Of a stretch of DNA of 64,000 nt, positions 27,183 to 36,282 are shown one piece after another. The position numbers and the translations under genes are program-made. The notes under the pieces are model-generated. The model had not been told where the DNA came from. It searched no databases and saw nothing but the letters and a program-made list of their open reading frames with translations. The stretch's first letter is position 1. The number at the start of each line of letters is the position of its first letter. The stretch covers positions 328,557 through 392,556 of the forward strand of contig SCRD01000018.1 of assembly GCA_004298155.1 (NCBI GenBank), in the 5' to 3' direction. The stretch comes from Acidobacteriota bacterium (lineage in GTDB: Bacteria > Acidobacteriota > Terriglobia > UBA7540).

Positions 27183-28319
27183 TTATTCGAGGGCGAGAAT
27201 CCCTTTGATGTAATCCTCGCGCTGAAAATCCTGCTCAAAGGCACGCGGGACTTCCTCGAGGGAACGATAACGGTGCGTCACCAATGGCAACACCTGAATG
27301 GTGCGCGAGTTCACCAGTTCGCGCGCCCGCCGGTAGGTTGTGGGCCGACCGTCAGGATCGAACCCGCCGGATGCGCCGACGGCTGCCACCATGACCGGTT
27401 CCAGAAACAGAATGTTTCCCAGCAGGCTGATGTCACGCCCTTTGTGTCCGTGGCCATAGAGCAGGACCGTGGCTTGTTTGCGGATCAGGCCTGGCATTTG
27501 CTCAAAAATTTTCGAGTTCCCACATGCCTCAATCAGGTAATGGACCATTTCACCGTGAGTGAGTTCCTGCACCGCTTCGCGCAACCCCGTTTGTGCGACA
27601 TTGATGGGCGTCCCTCCAAACTTTCGCACCAGATCGAGGTTGATTTCACGAACATCGCTGACCATGACGAGCTCTTCAAAGTGCAGCACGTTCCGCAGGT
27701 ATTGCAGAAAATAAATACCGGCCGGCCCCGCACCGCAGATCAGGACGTTCCGGATGCGCTTATCGCCATCCAGGGTGTAGCGCGCACTGGCCTGTGCGGC
27801 TCGTTCGCTTGCGTGAAGAACACACCCCACAGGCTCAACCAGCGCAGCAAGGTCGATGGGCATGTCAGGCGGCAGTACGAGGCAGTTGGCGGCGGGCATG
27901 GCGATGTATTCGGCGAGGGCCCCCTGCAACCCCGTAATCCCGTGCTCGCCGTACGTTTCGCACTGGTGCGAATCTCCCGTGGCGCAATAGGGGCACAGCG
28001 GTTTGCGTCCGCGGCTGACGCAGTTGATTCCCTGGTCGCAGTGGACCCTGCTGCCCACTTTCAGGCCGGTAACCTCTTTCCCCGCCTCGACAATTTCGCC
28101 GCTGAATTCGTGCCCGAGGACCTGGGGCTGCTCGGTGAGCGGAATGTGCCGGCCGTCGGCGTCAAGGTTGTAATTTCCGTGGCCTCGGTAAATGTGAAAG
28201 TCGGTGCCGCAAACACCCACCGCCAACACTCGAAGCAGGACCTCGCAGGGCGCAAGCACCGGATCGGGAACCTGCCGGACCACCATCTCTTCGACATTCT
28301 GCAGGACGGCTGCCTTCAT
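27183..28319 (-). CDS. Zinc-binding MDR alcohol/polyol dehydrogenase
   Basis: About 378 aa. The medium-chain dehydrogenase pattern is clear: VCGTDFH (first zinc Cys), GHEFSGEIVEAG, the structural-zinc region CVSRGRKPLCPYC, and the NAD-binding ICGAGPAGIY near residue 200. It would oxidise a sugar or sugar acid hydroxyl with NAD(P). Of two in-frame ATGs, the second (28319, MKAAVL) has the better ribosome spacing and the usual family start. It lies downstream of the epimerase and upstream of the RhaT-like symporter on the same strand, so probably one operon. Confidence 0.85.
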   Translation of the reverse strand: MKAAVLQNVEEMVVRQVPDPVLAPCEVLLRVLAVGVCGTDFHIYRGHGNYNLDADGRHIPLTEQPQVLGHEFSGEIVEAGKEVTGLKVGSRVHCDQGINCVSRGRKPLCPYCATGDSHQCETYGEHGITGLQGALAEYIAMPAANCLVLPPDMPIDLAALVEPVGCVLHASERAAQASARYTLDGDKRIRNVLICGAGPAGIYFLQYLRNVLHFEELVMVSDVREINLDLVRKFGGTPINVAQTGLREAVQELTHGEMVHYLIEACGNSKIFEQMPGLIRKQATVLLYGHGHKGRDISLLGNILFLEPVMVAAVGASGGFDPDGRPTTYRRARELVNSRTIQVLPLVTHRYRSLEEVPRAFEQDFQREDYIKGILALE

Positions 28320-28476
28320 CTCCATCTCTCCGTGGTTATTTCCTGGGAATTACTGCTGGCGGTTGAAGCCTGCATATCATCCCACAAAACAAGACTCAAC
28401 CGTGCTGCCACCTTAGCCTGGATGAATGTCATACCGGCCGGCCCATCACCGGCACTGAAACTTTCCCTCAAAGGCG

Positions 28477-29487
28477 TCATATCTCGAGGTCACTTAAATC
28501 GATTTCACCCTGGCTATGGAGCCGCTCAAAAATCTCTGCTGTTTCGCGAATACCATCTTCGAGAGGCGTGCGAGGGACTTCGCCGATATCGCGGTGCAGT
28601 GCGCTATCGTCAAAATCGAAGGCGATCGGGATCGATTTCCCCTCCGCGCGGACCAGATTGCGGGATTCGGGGAGCAGGCGGTTCAGAGTGTCCAGGAACC
28701 CGTTCATGTGAATTACGTTGCCCCGCAGCGTATAGGTTTTGGCGCCTTCAATGGGAAGTTCCGTGCAGCGCAGAAAAATTTCCGCCGTGTCTTTGGCGTA
28801 TTGCATGTCAAAGCCGCCTGTAAAGCGAATGGTATAAGGACGTCCTGCAATGGTAGCCTTGATGGCTTTCGTGGGGCCTGAAGTGATCCCCTGGTCCCGG
28901 CCTACGCCGTAAACTGTGCCCGGCCGCAAGCCGACGCTGGAGATGCCGTCGCTCAGGTAATAAATCCGTGCGCTGCCTTCGTTTGCCTGTTTGAACACTC
29001 CGTAATGGGTGTTGGGCTGCAAGGGGGCGCCTTCGGGAACTTTGCCCTCTCCGTAAAGCTCTTCCGGCCCGAAAACGGCCACCGAACTCGCATAGACAAT
29101 GCGCTTGATCTGGTCGCGCCGCTTGCGTACAACTTCAAACGCGTTTACGGTCCCCACAACGTTGACCCGCGCCCCAAGGCGAGGGTTGGCGGCACAGGCC
29201 GGGACCTGGAGTGCGGCCAGATGGATGAGGTGGGTAATTCCGTTTTCTGCGACGGCACGATCCAGTTGATCGAAGTCGGTGATGTCCCCCTGGACAAAAC
29301 GGATTTGGTTCTGTTGGTCTTTGGTCAGCAGTTGCTGCAACCGGTGTGCTTTTGCGTCAAGGTCATAAATCCACGGTGTATCACCGCGTTCAATCAGTTT
29401 GCGGACGATCCATGAGCCGATAAAACCTTTGGCCCCGGTAAGTAGAAAGCGAGCGCTGCCTTTTGATGCGTTCGGGTCTTGAGTCAT
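28477..29487 (-). CDS. NAD-dependent epimerase/dehydratase
   Basis: About 336 aa, an extended short-chain dehydrogenase. It has the Rossmann motif TGAKGFIGSW near residue 17 and the catalytic Tyr-x3-Lys in HYGVFKQ, with the Ser/Thr at ASSVAVFG. Substrate may be a nucleotide sugar or a free sugar/lactone, given the neighbours. The open frame runs to 29538. The ATG at 29487 is preferred because an exact TATAAT lies 7 bases upstream, so any longer product would start before the promoter. First gene of the sugar operon. Confidence 0.82.
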   Translation of the reverse strand: MTQDPNASKGSARFLLTGAKGFIGSWIVRKLIERGDTPWIYDLDAKAHRLQQLLTKDQQNQIRFVQGDITDFDQLDRAVAENGITHLIHLAALQVPACAANPRLGARVNVVGTVNAFEVVRKRRDQIKRIVYASSVAVFGPEELYGEGKVPEGAPLQPNTHYGVFKQANEGSARIYYLSDGISSVGLRPGTVYGVGRDQGITSGPTKAIKATIAGRPYTIRFTGGFDMQYAKDTAEIFLRCTELPIEGAKTYTLRGNVIHMNGFLDTLNRLLPESRNLVRAEGKSIPIAFDFDDSALHRDIGEVPRTPLEDGIRETAEIFERLHSQGEIDLSDLEI

Positions 29488-29494
29488 GCGCAGG

Positions 29495-29523
29495 ATTATA
29501 TGGGGAACTGCCGGGAGTTTCCA
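29495..29523 (-). promoter_or_regulatory. Promoter for the epimerase gene
   Basis: Minus-strand TATAAT (29495-29500) with TGGAAA (29518-29523) 17 bases upstream. The ATG follows the -10 box after 7 bases, so transcription would begin at or very near the start codon, giving a leaderless mRNA. Confidence 0.55.
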
Positions 29524-29710
29524 GCGGGAAGAGAACAATTCCCTTCATGCAACCCCATTACCGCCGAAACAGGACCCAGATTGCATGACCGCCGGCGAGT
29601 GCGCGTGTGGAGCGGCGACTGGAAAATCGTGCTAGACTTTTTATGTCTGAAGTGAAGCACAGACCGTGGGTCGGGCGAATTTCCCTCAGGCATGCTTTCT
29701 GACACCATCC

Positions 29711-30475
29711 ATGGGAAACAAGAGAATCCTGCTGACGAATGACGACGGTATTGGCGCACCTGGCCTCCGGGCGCTTGAAAACGCGCTGAGCACGCTGGGT
29801 GACGTGACGGTTGTAGCCCCGGACAGTGAGCGAAGCGGTTCAAGCCAGGCCCTCACTTTGCACCAGCCACTGCGCGTGAAGGTGCTCGACGACCGCCACT
29901 ATGCCGTCGGCGGGACGCCTGCCGACACCGTGATTCTTGCCCTTTATCAACTGCTGCCGCAAAAGCCCCATCTTGCAGTGTCCGGCATCAACCCGGGAGG
30001 AAACCTGGGAGAGAATCTGATCTATTCCGGAACGGTGGCTGCCGCGCAGGAAGCGGCGCTGCATGGTATCCCGTCATTTGCCATTTCGCTCGTCGGCCGT
30101 AACCCGGCGGACTTCGGCGGGGCGGCCGAAGTTGCCTTCCAACTCGCCAGCAGAATCCTGCGCGAAGGGCTCCCGCCGGGAGTCGCGCTGAACGTGAACG
30201 TTCCAAACCACGAGATTCGCGGCGTGCGGCTTACTCGCCAGAGCCAGAAGATTTCTCAAAATATTGTGTACGAGAATAAAGACCCTCGCGGGAAGCCCTA
30301 CTACTGGCTGGACGAAACCCTGCCGCACCGTCAGGTTGAGCCCGACTCGGATTATGCGGCCATCTTTGCGCATGAAGTTTCCATCACGCCGCTTGAGGTA
30401 GATCGCACCCACCACCCCAGCCTTAACCACCTTTCCGTCTGGCTGCCGGAATTACAGCGGACGATCAAGCCCTGA
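29711..30475 (+). CDS. surE: 5'/3'-nucleotidase SurE
   Basis: About 254 aa. It starts with the family hallmark RILLTNDDGI, whose Asp pair binds the metal. VVAPDSERSGSS (about 37-48) and VSGINPGGNLGENLIYSGTV (about 88-107) are the other active-site segments. SurE dephosphorylates nucleoside monophosphates in the cytosol, often in stationary phase or stress. A GTG at 29666 is in frame, but the ATG at 29711 matches the family start; no ribosome site is seen. Confidence 0.93.
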   Translation: MGNKRILLTNDDGIGAPGLRALENALSTLGDVTVVAPDSERSGSSQALTLHQPLRVKVLDDRHYAVGGTPADTVILALYQLLPQKPHLAVSGINPGGNLGENLIYSGTVAAAQEAALHGIPSFAISLVGRNPADFGGAAEVAFQLASRILREGLPPGVALNVNVPNHEIRGVRLTRQSQKISQNIVYENKDPRGKPYYWLDETLPHRQVEPDSDYAAIFAHEVSITPLEVDRTHHPSLNHLSVWLPELQRTIKP

Positions 30476-30757
30476 AAGGGTCGCGCGAAGCTTCCACTGC
30501 GCGAGGGTTACTGCATCGCTTGTTGGTGCGTGTCGAGATCCAGCGAAGAAAATAATGGCGCCGCATACACCTATCCCCATGATGGCACCACCGAGGCATT
30601 CCCGCTTCGGAAACGCGACTAGCTGGGACACACCCTGCCACCGTCCCAACTCCGGTCAAATTTAAAGGTAATTTTAGATGCCGGCCAACCCGCCGGCCCC
30701 GCAGACTATCGACGGCAAATCAGAAATACTTATCAGGAACAACCGCTCTTCAAGTCC

Positions 30758-31099
30758 CTATGCTGCTACAACTTTTTCCCTGAGCATGCCCCACAGAGAT
30801 TCTGGTATTTCTTCTTCAAAGACAACGCCGAAATTGATGCTGGCCTCATCCTGCATCCGGCGTGTCCAGGACACACGGCCGCGGACCGCGTAACGCAGGT
30901 CTGGATGCAGGATCACACCTACAGCCTCGCCCGGAACGACTATTTTCCGTGAACTGAACTTGCCCTCGGTCGCTGAAAGAGCTAAAAGAATTGCGGGGTG
31001 TCGAGTTTTTTCTGCCGACGTTTCTGTCAGCAAAGTCGAACAGGTTGGAAGACGAAGGTTTCCCTGTACAAAAGCATGGCGCGGACTCGCCTCTCGCAC
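30758..31099 (-). CDS. PilZ-domain-like protein
   Basis: About 113 aa. The core (about residues 35-105) with VVPGEAVGVILHPDL, RGRVSWTRRM and FGVVFEE has the beta-barrel rhythm of acidobacterial PilZ-like proteins, which can bind cyclic di-GMP. The classic RxxxR ligand motif at the N-terminus is not evident, so binding is doubtful. The GTG at 31099 has GGAGGG 7 bases upstream and is preferred to the GTG at 31120. Stand-alone gene. Confidence 0.5.
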   Translation of the reverse strand: MREASPRHAFVQGNLRLPTCSTLLTETSAEKTRHPAILLALSATEGKFSSRKIVVPGEAVGVILHPDLRYAVRGRVSWTRRMQDEASINFGVVFEEEIPESLWGMLREKVVAA

Positions 31100-31213
31100 G
31101 GTTGGTCCCTCCTCTCGCACGAAAGATTAGAACCCCTTAACACTGCACTAAAGAGATAAAGATGTCAATCCATACCAAATGATAAACGTTCAGGAATGAG
31201 TAATCCTGGCCTG

Positions 31214-31236
31214 AGCGTCTGAAACAGGCGTTTTGA
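31214..31236 (+). terminator. Weak hairpin with short T-run upstream of gltX
   Basis: CGTCTG-AAA-CAGGCG (31216-31230, one G-T pair) is followed by TTTT. It lies about 100 bases before gltX and could be a weak terminator or leader element. Confidence 0.25.
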
Positions 31237-31331
31237 ATTAGCGAAGGGGCCATCAGTTCCGGGCTCTTAACGGCCCGCAGGCTGTACAGGTCTCGATGCC
31301 TGTGTTAGCTTTCGAAGGAAGGTCCAAATTA

Positions 31332-32849
31332 ATGGAAGCAGGAAATATTCGAGTTCGATTTGCGCCAAGCCCTACCGGCTATGTCCACGTGGGCAACGCG
31401 CGCACAGCTCTATTCAACTGGCTGTTCGCGCGCCATAACGGGGGAAAGTTCGTTCTTCGCATTGAAGATACGGACGTTGAAAGGTCGGAACAGCGTTACG
31501 AGACCCAGCTTGTGGAGGACCTGAAATGGTTCGGCCTGAACTGGGACGAAGGGCCGGACTGCGGAGGCCCGTACGGGCCCTATCGGCAATCCGCGCGCCA
31601 GGACCTTTATAGGAATTATTCGCTGGAGCTTATCGAAAAGGGCCGCGCCTATTATTGTTTTTGTTCGCCTGAACAGCTTGAGGAGGAGCGCCAGCAAGCG
31701 CTGAAGGCGGGGCAGCAGCCACGGTACTCGGGCCGATGCAGCGGGATTCCGAAGGAAGACGCGGCGCGCAGAGTAGCGGCTGGCGAGCCGGCGGCTATCC
31801 GGCTGAAAATTATGGAGTCGGCCTTTGCCTGGAGGGACCTCGTGCACGGCGACACCAGTTTTCCCGGCGATGTGATTGGTGATCCCATCCTGGTCCGTTC
31901 GGGCGGGGCGCCGGCATACAACTTCGCCGTGGTAGTGGATGACCATCTGATGAACATCACGCATGTGATTCGCGGCGACGATCACATTTCCAACACGCCG
32001 CGCCAACTGGCCCTCTATAATGCTTACGGGTGGCAGCCGCCACAGTTCGCCCATCTATCCACCATCCTGGGCGGTGACCGTGCACGCTTGTCCAAGCGGC
32101 ATGGGGCCACATCGCTTGAAAGCTTCCGGGGCCTGGGAATTCTTCCGGAGGCCCTCCGCAATTACCTGACGCTGCTGGGATGGTCGCCCGCGGATGGGAA
32201 GACGGAAATCCTGAGCACGGAAGAGCTGGTGCAGCAGTTTTCACTGGACCATATCATCAAGAGCGCCGCCGTGTTTGACCAGGAGAAGCTGAACTGGCTG
32301 AACCGCCATTACCTGAAGCAATTGCCGTTGGATAAGGCGGCGGAAATGGCCGCGCCGTTCCTGGTGAAAGCTCGATTGGTCTCGGGGCCCTTAACGGCGC
32401 CGGTAATGGAATGGATTGAACTCGTGACAGATTCGGGGATCAACAAGATTGACTACCTCAGCCAGCTTCCGGACGCAGTCCGCTTGATTTTTGAATATGA
32501 TGCCCGGAATGCTGCGAAACTGTTAGGTATGGATGGACGAGCCGATAAAGCGGGTGAAGACGAAGTTCTCAGGCGAGTGACTTCCAAAATTCTCGAGGAG
32601 CAGCATCTGACTTATCCGAGGTTTCGGGAGATCCTAAAGGAAGTTCAGAAGGAGACTGGCAGGAAAGGGAAGGAGTTGTTCCACCCCGTGCGCGTTGCCA
32701 TGACGGCGGCGGATTCCGGTCCTGAACTGGAAAAGCTGGTCCCGATTCTCGAGAAGGGAGCGGAACTGAAGCTGGAGCCGCCGGTCAAGAGTGTTGCCGA
32801 CCGTTTGCGTGAATTCTCAAATGCTGCGCATCTGTTTTCTTGTGGGTGA
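31332..32849 (+). CDS. gltX: Glutamyl-tRNA synthetase
   Basis: A 505-aa class I synthetase. The HIGH-type motif HVGN lies near residues 19-22 after RFAPSPTGY, and the KMSKS-type motif RLSKR near 252-256. The C-terminal anticodon-binding helical region follows. It charges tRNA-Glu (and perhaps tRNA-Gln in organisms using the amidotransferase route). The ATG at 31332 follows AAGGAAGG and fits the family start; a GTG-type extension to 31296 is possible but adds nothing conserved. Followed 65 bases later by rlmB. Confidence 0.95.
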   Translation: MEAGNIRVRFAPSPTGYVHVGNARTALFNWLFARHNGGKFVLRIEDTDVERSEQRYETQLVEDLKWFGLNWDEGPDCGGPYGPYRQSARQDLYRNYSLELIEKGRAYYCFCSPEQLEEERQQALKAGQQPRYSGRCSGIPKEDAARRVAAGEPAAIRLKIMESAFAWRDLVHGDTSFPGDVIGDPILVRSGGAPAYNFAVVVDDHLMNITHVIRGDDHISNTPRQLALYNAYGWQPPQFAHLSTILGGDRARLSKRHGATSLESFRGLGILPEALRNYLTLLGWSPADGKTEILSTEELVQQFSLDHIIKSAAVFDQEKLNWLNRHYLKQLPLDKAAEMAAPFLVKARLVSGPLTAPVMEWIELVTDSGINKIDYLSQLPDAVRLIFEYDARNAAKLLGMDGRADKAGEDEVLRRVTSKILEEQHLTYPRFREILKEVQKETGRKGKELFHPVRVAMTAADSGPELEKLVPILEKGAELKLEPPVKSVADRLREFSNAAHLFSCG

Positions 32850-32914
32850 GCGGCACTGACGCAGGCAGAGGATTGTTCCAGCCAGCATAGGGTTCCCGGC
32901 ACCATTATCGGTCC

Positions 32915-33661
32915 ATGAATAAACAGCCAGATTCACATTCCTTTGACGTGCTGTACGGCATCAATGCGGTCAAGGAGGCAATTGGTTCCCGCTCCATCGA
33001 TCACGTACTGGTTCGTGAGGGTTCGAGCGGCAGGCGTCTGCAGGAAATTTTGGATGAGTGCCGAAAGCGTGGAATTCCCCTCCGCTTTGCCCCGCGGCAG
33101 GCCCTGGAGCGGCTGGCGCAGACCGACCGTCACCAGGAAGTAGTTGCGGTCTGTTCCGCCCGGGCCTATCAGGACCTGAAAGGCGTAGTCGAAAGCCAGA
33201 GCCCGGCGCTGCTGCTGGTGCTGGATGGGGTGGAAGATCCGGCGAACCTTGGAGCAATTGTGCGGACCTCAGTGGGCGTTGGCGCCAACGGGGTTGTCAT
33301 TGCCGAACGCCGCGCAGCGGGGCTGTCATCGGCTGTGGCACGGACGGCTGCAGGCGCGTTGGAACACGCGCAGATTGCCCGGGTTAAGAACCTTGTTCGG
33401 GCGCTCGCGGAATTGAAAGAAATGGGGCTTTGGATTTATGGGTTTGAAGCAGGAGCGGAAAAGTCGTACTTTGATCTTGATTACAAGGCGCCCTGCGCCC
33501 TGGTGTTGGGTGGTGAGGGTCGTGGCCTTCACCGGTTGGTTCGAGAAGGCTGTGACCACCTTGCAGGAGTCCCTCTGCGGGGCCGCGTGGAATCTCTGAA
33601 CGTGTCCGTAACAGCGGGAATTGTTCTTTACGAGGCAGTGCGGCAGCGGCTTTGCGGGTGA
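32915..33661 (+). CDS. rlmB: 23S rRNA 2'-O-methyltransferase RlmB (SpoU family)
   Basis: A 248-aa SPOUT methyltransferase. An N-terminal substrate-binding domain begins YGINAVKEAI. The knot motifs follow in order: DPANLGAIVRT (motif 1), LVLGGEGRGL (motif 2) and VESLNVSVTAGI (motif 3). This is the TrmH-type arrangement that methylates G2251 of 23S rRNA. Other TrmH-family substrates cannot be excluded from sequence. Co-directional with gltX and probably in one operon with it. Confidence 0.9.
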   Translation: MNKQPDSHSFDVLYGINAVKEAIGSRSIDHVLVREGSSGRRLQEILDECRKRGIPLRFAPRQALERLAQTDRHQEVVAVCSARAYQDLKGVVESQSPALLLVLDGVEDPANLGAIVRTSVGVGANGVVIAERRAAGLSSAVARTAAGALEHAQIARVKNLVRALAELKEMGLWIYGFEAGAEKSYFDLDYKAPCALVLGGEGRGLHRLVREGCDHLAGVPLRGRVESLNVSVTAGIVLYEAVRQRLCG

Positions 33662-33694
33662 ATACTTTTCCACAGGCGGGTGCTTAACGGGGCT

Positions 33695-33711
33695 GAGGGG
33701 GTAACCCCCTC
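33695..33711. terminator. Strong GC hairpin after rlmB
   Basis: GAGGGGG-TAA-CCCCCTC is a perfect 7-bp stem between rlmB and the VWA gene. There is no T-run, so it may terminate poorly or be a REP-like element. Confidence 0.35.
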
Positions 33712-33751
33712 GCGCCCTGTTACATCATAATCAGTGAGGGTGAAATACTGC

Positions 33752-34921
33752 ATGCACAAGAGAAAAGATTGTCTTGGGGGAACTTGGGTGCGCGTTTTCA
33801 GCGTCCTTGGGCTTTTTTTCGTTACCACGGCGATGGCCCTTGCGCAGAGCGGGGCAAACCAGCCAGCGCCCGACAAACCATCGTCCGATGCTCCCAGCAG
33901 CACTGCAGACACTCAAGTGGCCCCTCAGATTCGCATCCAATCCAACCTGGTCACTGCTCCTGTCTCAGTCATTGACAAGCTGACCGGTGAATTCGTTTAC
34001 AACCTGGACGAGAAGGATTTTCAGATTTATGACAATGGCAAGCTGCAGCAGATAACCGGTTTTACCCGCGAAGCACACAACATCGCTGCTGTCATCCTGA
34101 TTCAGACCAGTGACTCGGTTACGCCTCTGCTGGGAGACCTCAAGAATCTGGCGCCGCTGTTTTCAGAGTTGATGCTGGGGTCCAAAGGCGAAGCTGCAGT
34201 GATCACATTCGGGTCAGACGTCAAGGTTGTACAGGGTTTTTCAAGCTCCGGCACCGCGCTGGACGACTCGCTTCGCCGCCTGCTGCCGGACGGCAACAGG
34301 GCCCGGATGAACGACGGCCTGATGCAGGCCGTTAATCTTCTTCAGCACCGGCCCAAGGGGGAGAGGCGGGTGATTGTGGTCTTCTCAAGCGGCTATGATT
34401 CAGGTAGTCAGACCTCAAGGAATGAGATCATACGCCGTGCGACAGCGGCCGAAGTTGAAATCTACGGTATGGGACTCAGCCTGACCAAGTCGTACCTGAC
34501 CCGTGACAAAGCGCCCCTCAACCCGCCGACCTCGGCGGATAATGCCAGCGGCGCTACGCCGCCCCAACCCGGAAGGCCCACCACTCCAAGTACTAACATG
34601 GGAACATTTGGTGTGACTGTTCCGGCGACTGGAGCGATTCGCCCGGCGCTGCGCGCGCCCCAGTCTCTGATATTTTCCAACGATGCAGAAGCTTATGCAC
34701 AATATACGGGTGGCGTGTTCTTTTCCCAATGGTCCTCACAGGCCATTCAGACCCACCTCAGCCAGATTGCCGCGGATGTCCACAGCCAGTATCTTCTGGC
34801 TTATGTTCCGGACAACCTTTCTCAAACTGGCTTCCACCGGCTGGAGGTTAAAGTCACTCGGAAGGGCGTGAAGCTGGATATCCGCTCTCGCAGGGGCTAC
34901 TACTACGATGGCTCGAATTAG
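33752..34921 (+). CDS. VWFA-related Acidobacterial domain secreted protein
   Basis: About 389 aa. A signal peptide (VLGLFFVTTAMALAQS) precedes a Pro/Ser-rich linker and a beta region containing LVTAPVSVIDKLTGEFVYNLDEKDFQIYDNG, the opening of the acidobacterial VWFA-related family (TIGR03436). A von Willebrand A-like domain follows, and the end RLEVKVTRKGVKLDIRSRRGYY is typical of the family. The MIDAS-type DxSxS motif is degenerate (IQTSDS). Function unknown; likely protein-protein interaction in the periplasm or outside. This gene is the best lineage marker in the window. Confidence 0.88.
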   Translation: MHKRKDCLGGTWVRVFSVLGLFFVTTAMALAQSGANQPAPDKPSSDAPSSTADTQVAPQIRIQSNLVTAPVSVIDKLTGEFVYNLDEKDFQIYDNGKLQQITGFTREAHNIAAVILIQTSDSVTPLLGDLKNLAPLFSELMLGSKGEAAVITFGSDVKVVQGFSSSGTALDDSLRRLLPDGNRARMNDGLMQAVNLLQHRPKGERRVIVVFSSGYDSGSQTSRNEIIRRATAAEVEIYGMGLSLTKSYLTRDKAPLNPPTSADNASGATPPQPGRPTTPSTNMGTFGVTVPATGAIRPALRAPQSLIFSNDAEAYAQYTGGVFFSQWSSQAIQTHLSQIAADVHSQYLLAYVPDNLSQTGFHRLEVKVTRKGVKLDIRSRRGYYYDGSN

Positions 34922-35042
34922 CGGGCGGCCCCAATGCAATCGCGAAAAGCAGGTGGGATTTCGGCGAAGGCATTCTGTGCCGTGTGGCGTTCCAGCGCGC
35001 CAATTTCCTTGTGCGCCCGTCCGTAAAGCAGCGCGAGGCCCT

Positions 35043-35495
35043 TCAATCCCGCCTGCTCTCAATAGGGCGTCCCGTTTTGAGGTCAATCTCCGCCATATAC
35101 GGGCGCATTGTGTCATTTCGTGTCTTGAGAATGATGGCGCGTGTCTGGCCTTTGCTCGTGTAGAGCACAGTAAAGAACCCGTCATGCTTGCCGCGGGCAG
35201 ATGTGGGCTTGATGGCCCATGCCAGTTTCATCTTGCGGATTCTCTTGCTCACTTGCGGCAGAAACTCCATTTGGGTAATGGCCCCGTAGGGTATGGCGAG
35301 CGACTGTTCCGCGCACTGAAACACCAGATTTGATCCGGTGACTTCCAGCTTTCCCGCACAGCCTTCAGGCAACGGCTCCGTACCGGCCACGTATTTGAAT
35401 ACCGAATCGTTGCGGGACCGCGCCCATGCATGCGGCACAAGCAAAACGGCGGCGGCCAGAAACGCGGCAGTTTTTACGATCTTGAATTTATTCAT
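35043..35495 (-). CDS. Secreted hypothetical protein
   Basis: About 150 aa. The ATG at 35495 is preceded by AAGGA and opens a clean signal peptide (KTAAFLAAAVLLVPHAWA). The mature part has Cys pairs (GCAGK and FQCAEQ) and a small beta-barrel rhythm (GAITQMEFLPQ, GFFTVLYTSKG). I do not recognise the family. It follows the TonB-domain protein gene on the same strand, 59 bases away, so the two and acpS may form one transcript. Confidence 0.65.
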   Translation of the reverse strand: MNKFKIVKTAAFLAAAVLLVPHAWARSRNDSVFKYVAGTEPLPEGCAGKLEVTGSNLVFQCAEQSLAIPYGAITQMEFLPQVSKRIRKMKLAWAIKPTSARGKHDGFFTVLYTSKGQTRAIILKTRNDTMRPYMAEIDLKTGRPIESRRD

Positions 35496-35553
35496 GGTCC
35501 TTTTTTGCTCTCCACATCTTTTTGGGGAGTCGAAAGGTTTTCTATGGGCTTTG

Positions 35554-36282
35554 TTAATGCTTTGCGGCATTAGCTGCCTGATCCAGGGTCAGATCGCGCA
35601 GCGGAACTTCAACCGTGATATACCACGGAACCGCAATTGAACCCCATTGCGCCGGGCGGAACCTCCAGGACTCCAGGCTCTTCCTGGCAATGTCTATGTC
35701 TGACCCTCCAGGGGCTTCGAGCGGAGTCGCATCCACCACTTCTCCATTTGAACCTACCAGCACTCTCACCCGGAGGCTGGATGAGGATGAGGTCTTCTGA
35801 GGGCGGGTGATGACTTCCGGCGGGCGTACCTGTTTTTCCAGATAAACGTCCGCATCCCTGGGCAGTTCGCCTCTGTAACGGCGTGAACGCAGATTGAACT
35901 TTACAACGACTTCGGTGCCGAACGGCGCTGCCGCACCCTGAAAAATGTACGGCCGGTACAGCCACTTCTGGACTGCTTCGAGGGCGGCCACGGCAAGGAT
36001 TGGCTGGCCGTCGATCACATGGGCCTCTGACACCCGCCCCTCCGGCGTGACTTTGATTACAAGCTTGATTTCACCCTGGACAAAATTTACTTTAGCGACC
36101 GCCGGATAAGACGGTTTTGCAACATGGATCAGAAGCCGTGCTGCCGCCTCGCTGTCAAGCCTTTCAAGTAGTTGCGGTTGCGACTTTGCCTTTGCCTGTA
36201 CGCCCGGGCACGCCAGCAGGAAGGCCGCCAGGAACGGCCAGCCGGAAGCCCTCTGCGAGTATGCTGGGAACGGGCTACACAT
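35554..36282 (-). CDS. Secreted protein with two TonB C-terminal-like domains
   Basis: About 242 aa with an N-terminal signal segment (GWPFLAAFLLACPGVQA). Two similar domains follow. The first is PSYPAVAKVNFVQGEIKLVIKVTPEGRVSEAHVIDG...ALEAVQKWLYRPY. The second is LRVRVLVGSNGEVVDATPLEAPGG...ARKSLESWRFRPA. Both match the TonB_C pattern, but there is no N-terminal anchor helix plus Pro-rich spacer of a true energy transducer. The ATG at 36282 overlaps the acpS stop by 8 bases, indicating coupling. Confidence 0.75.
   Translation of the reverse strand: MCSPFPAYSQRASGWPFLAAFLLACPGVQAKAKSQPQLLERLDSEAAARLLIHVAKPSYPAVAKVNFVQGEIKLVIKVTPEGRVSEAHVIDGQPILAVAALEAVQKWLYRPYIFQGAAAPFGTEVVVKFNLRSRRYRGELPRDADVYLEKQVRPPEVITRPQKTSSSSSLRVRVLVGSNGEVVDATPLEAPGGSDIDIARKSLESWRFRPAQWGSIAVPWYITVEVPLRDLTLDQAANAAKH

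Noticed and set aside
27114..28823. A 569-codon open frame antisense to the MDR dehydrogenase and epimerase genes
   Set aside because: It crosses two genes with strong family signatures on the other strand and shows no domain of its own; it is an artefact of high G+C.
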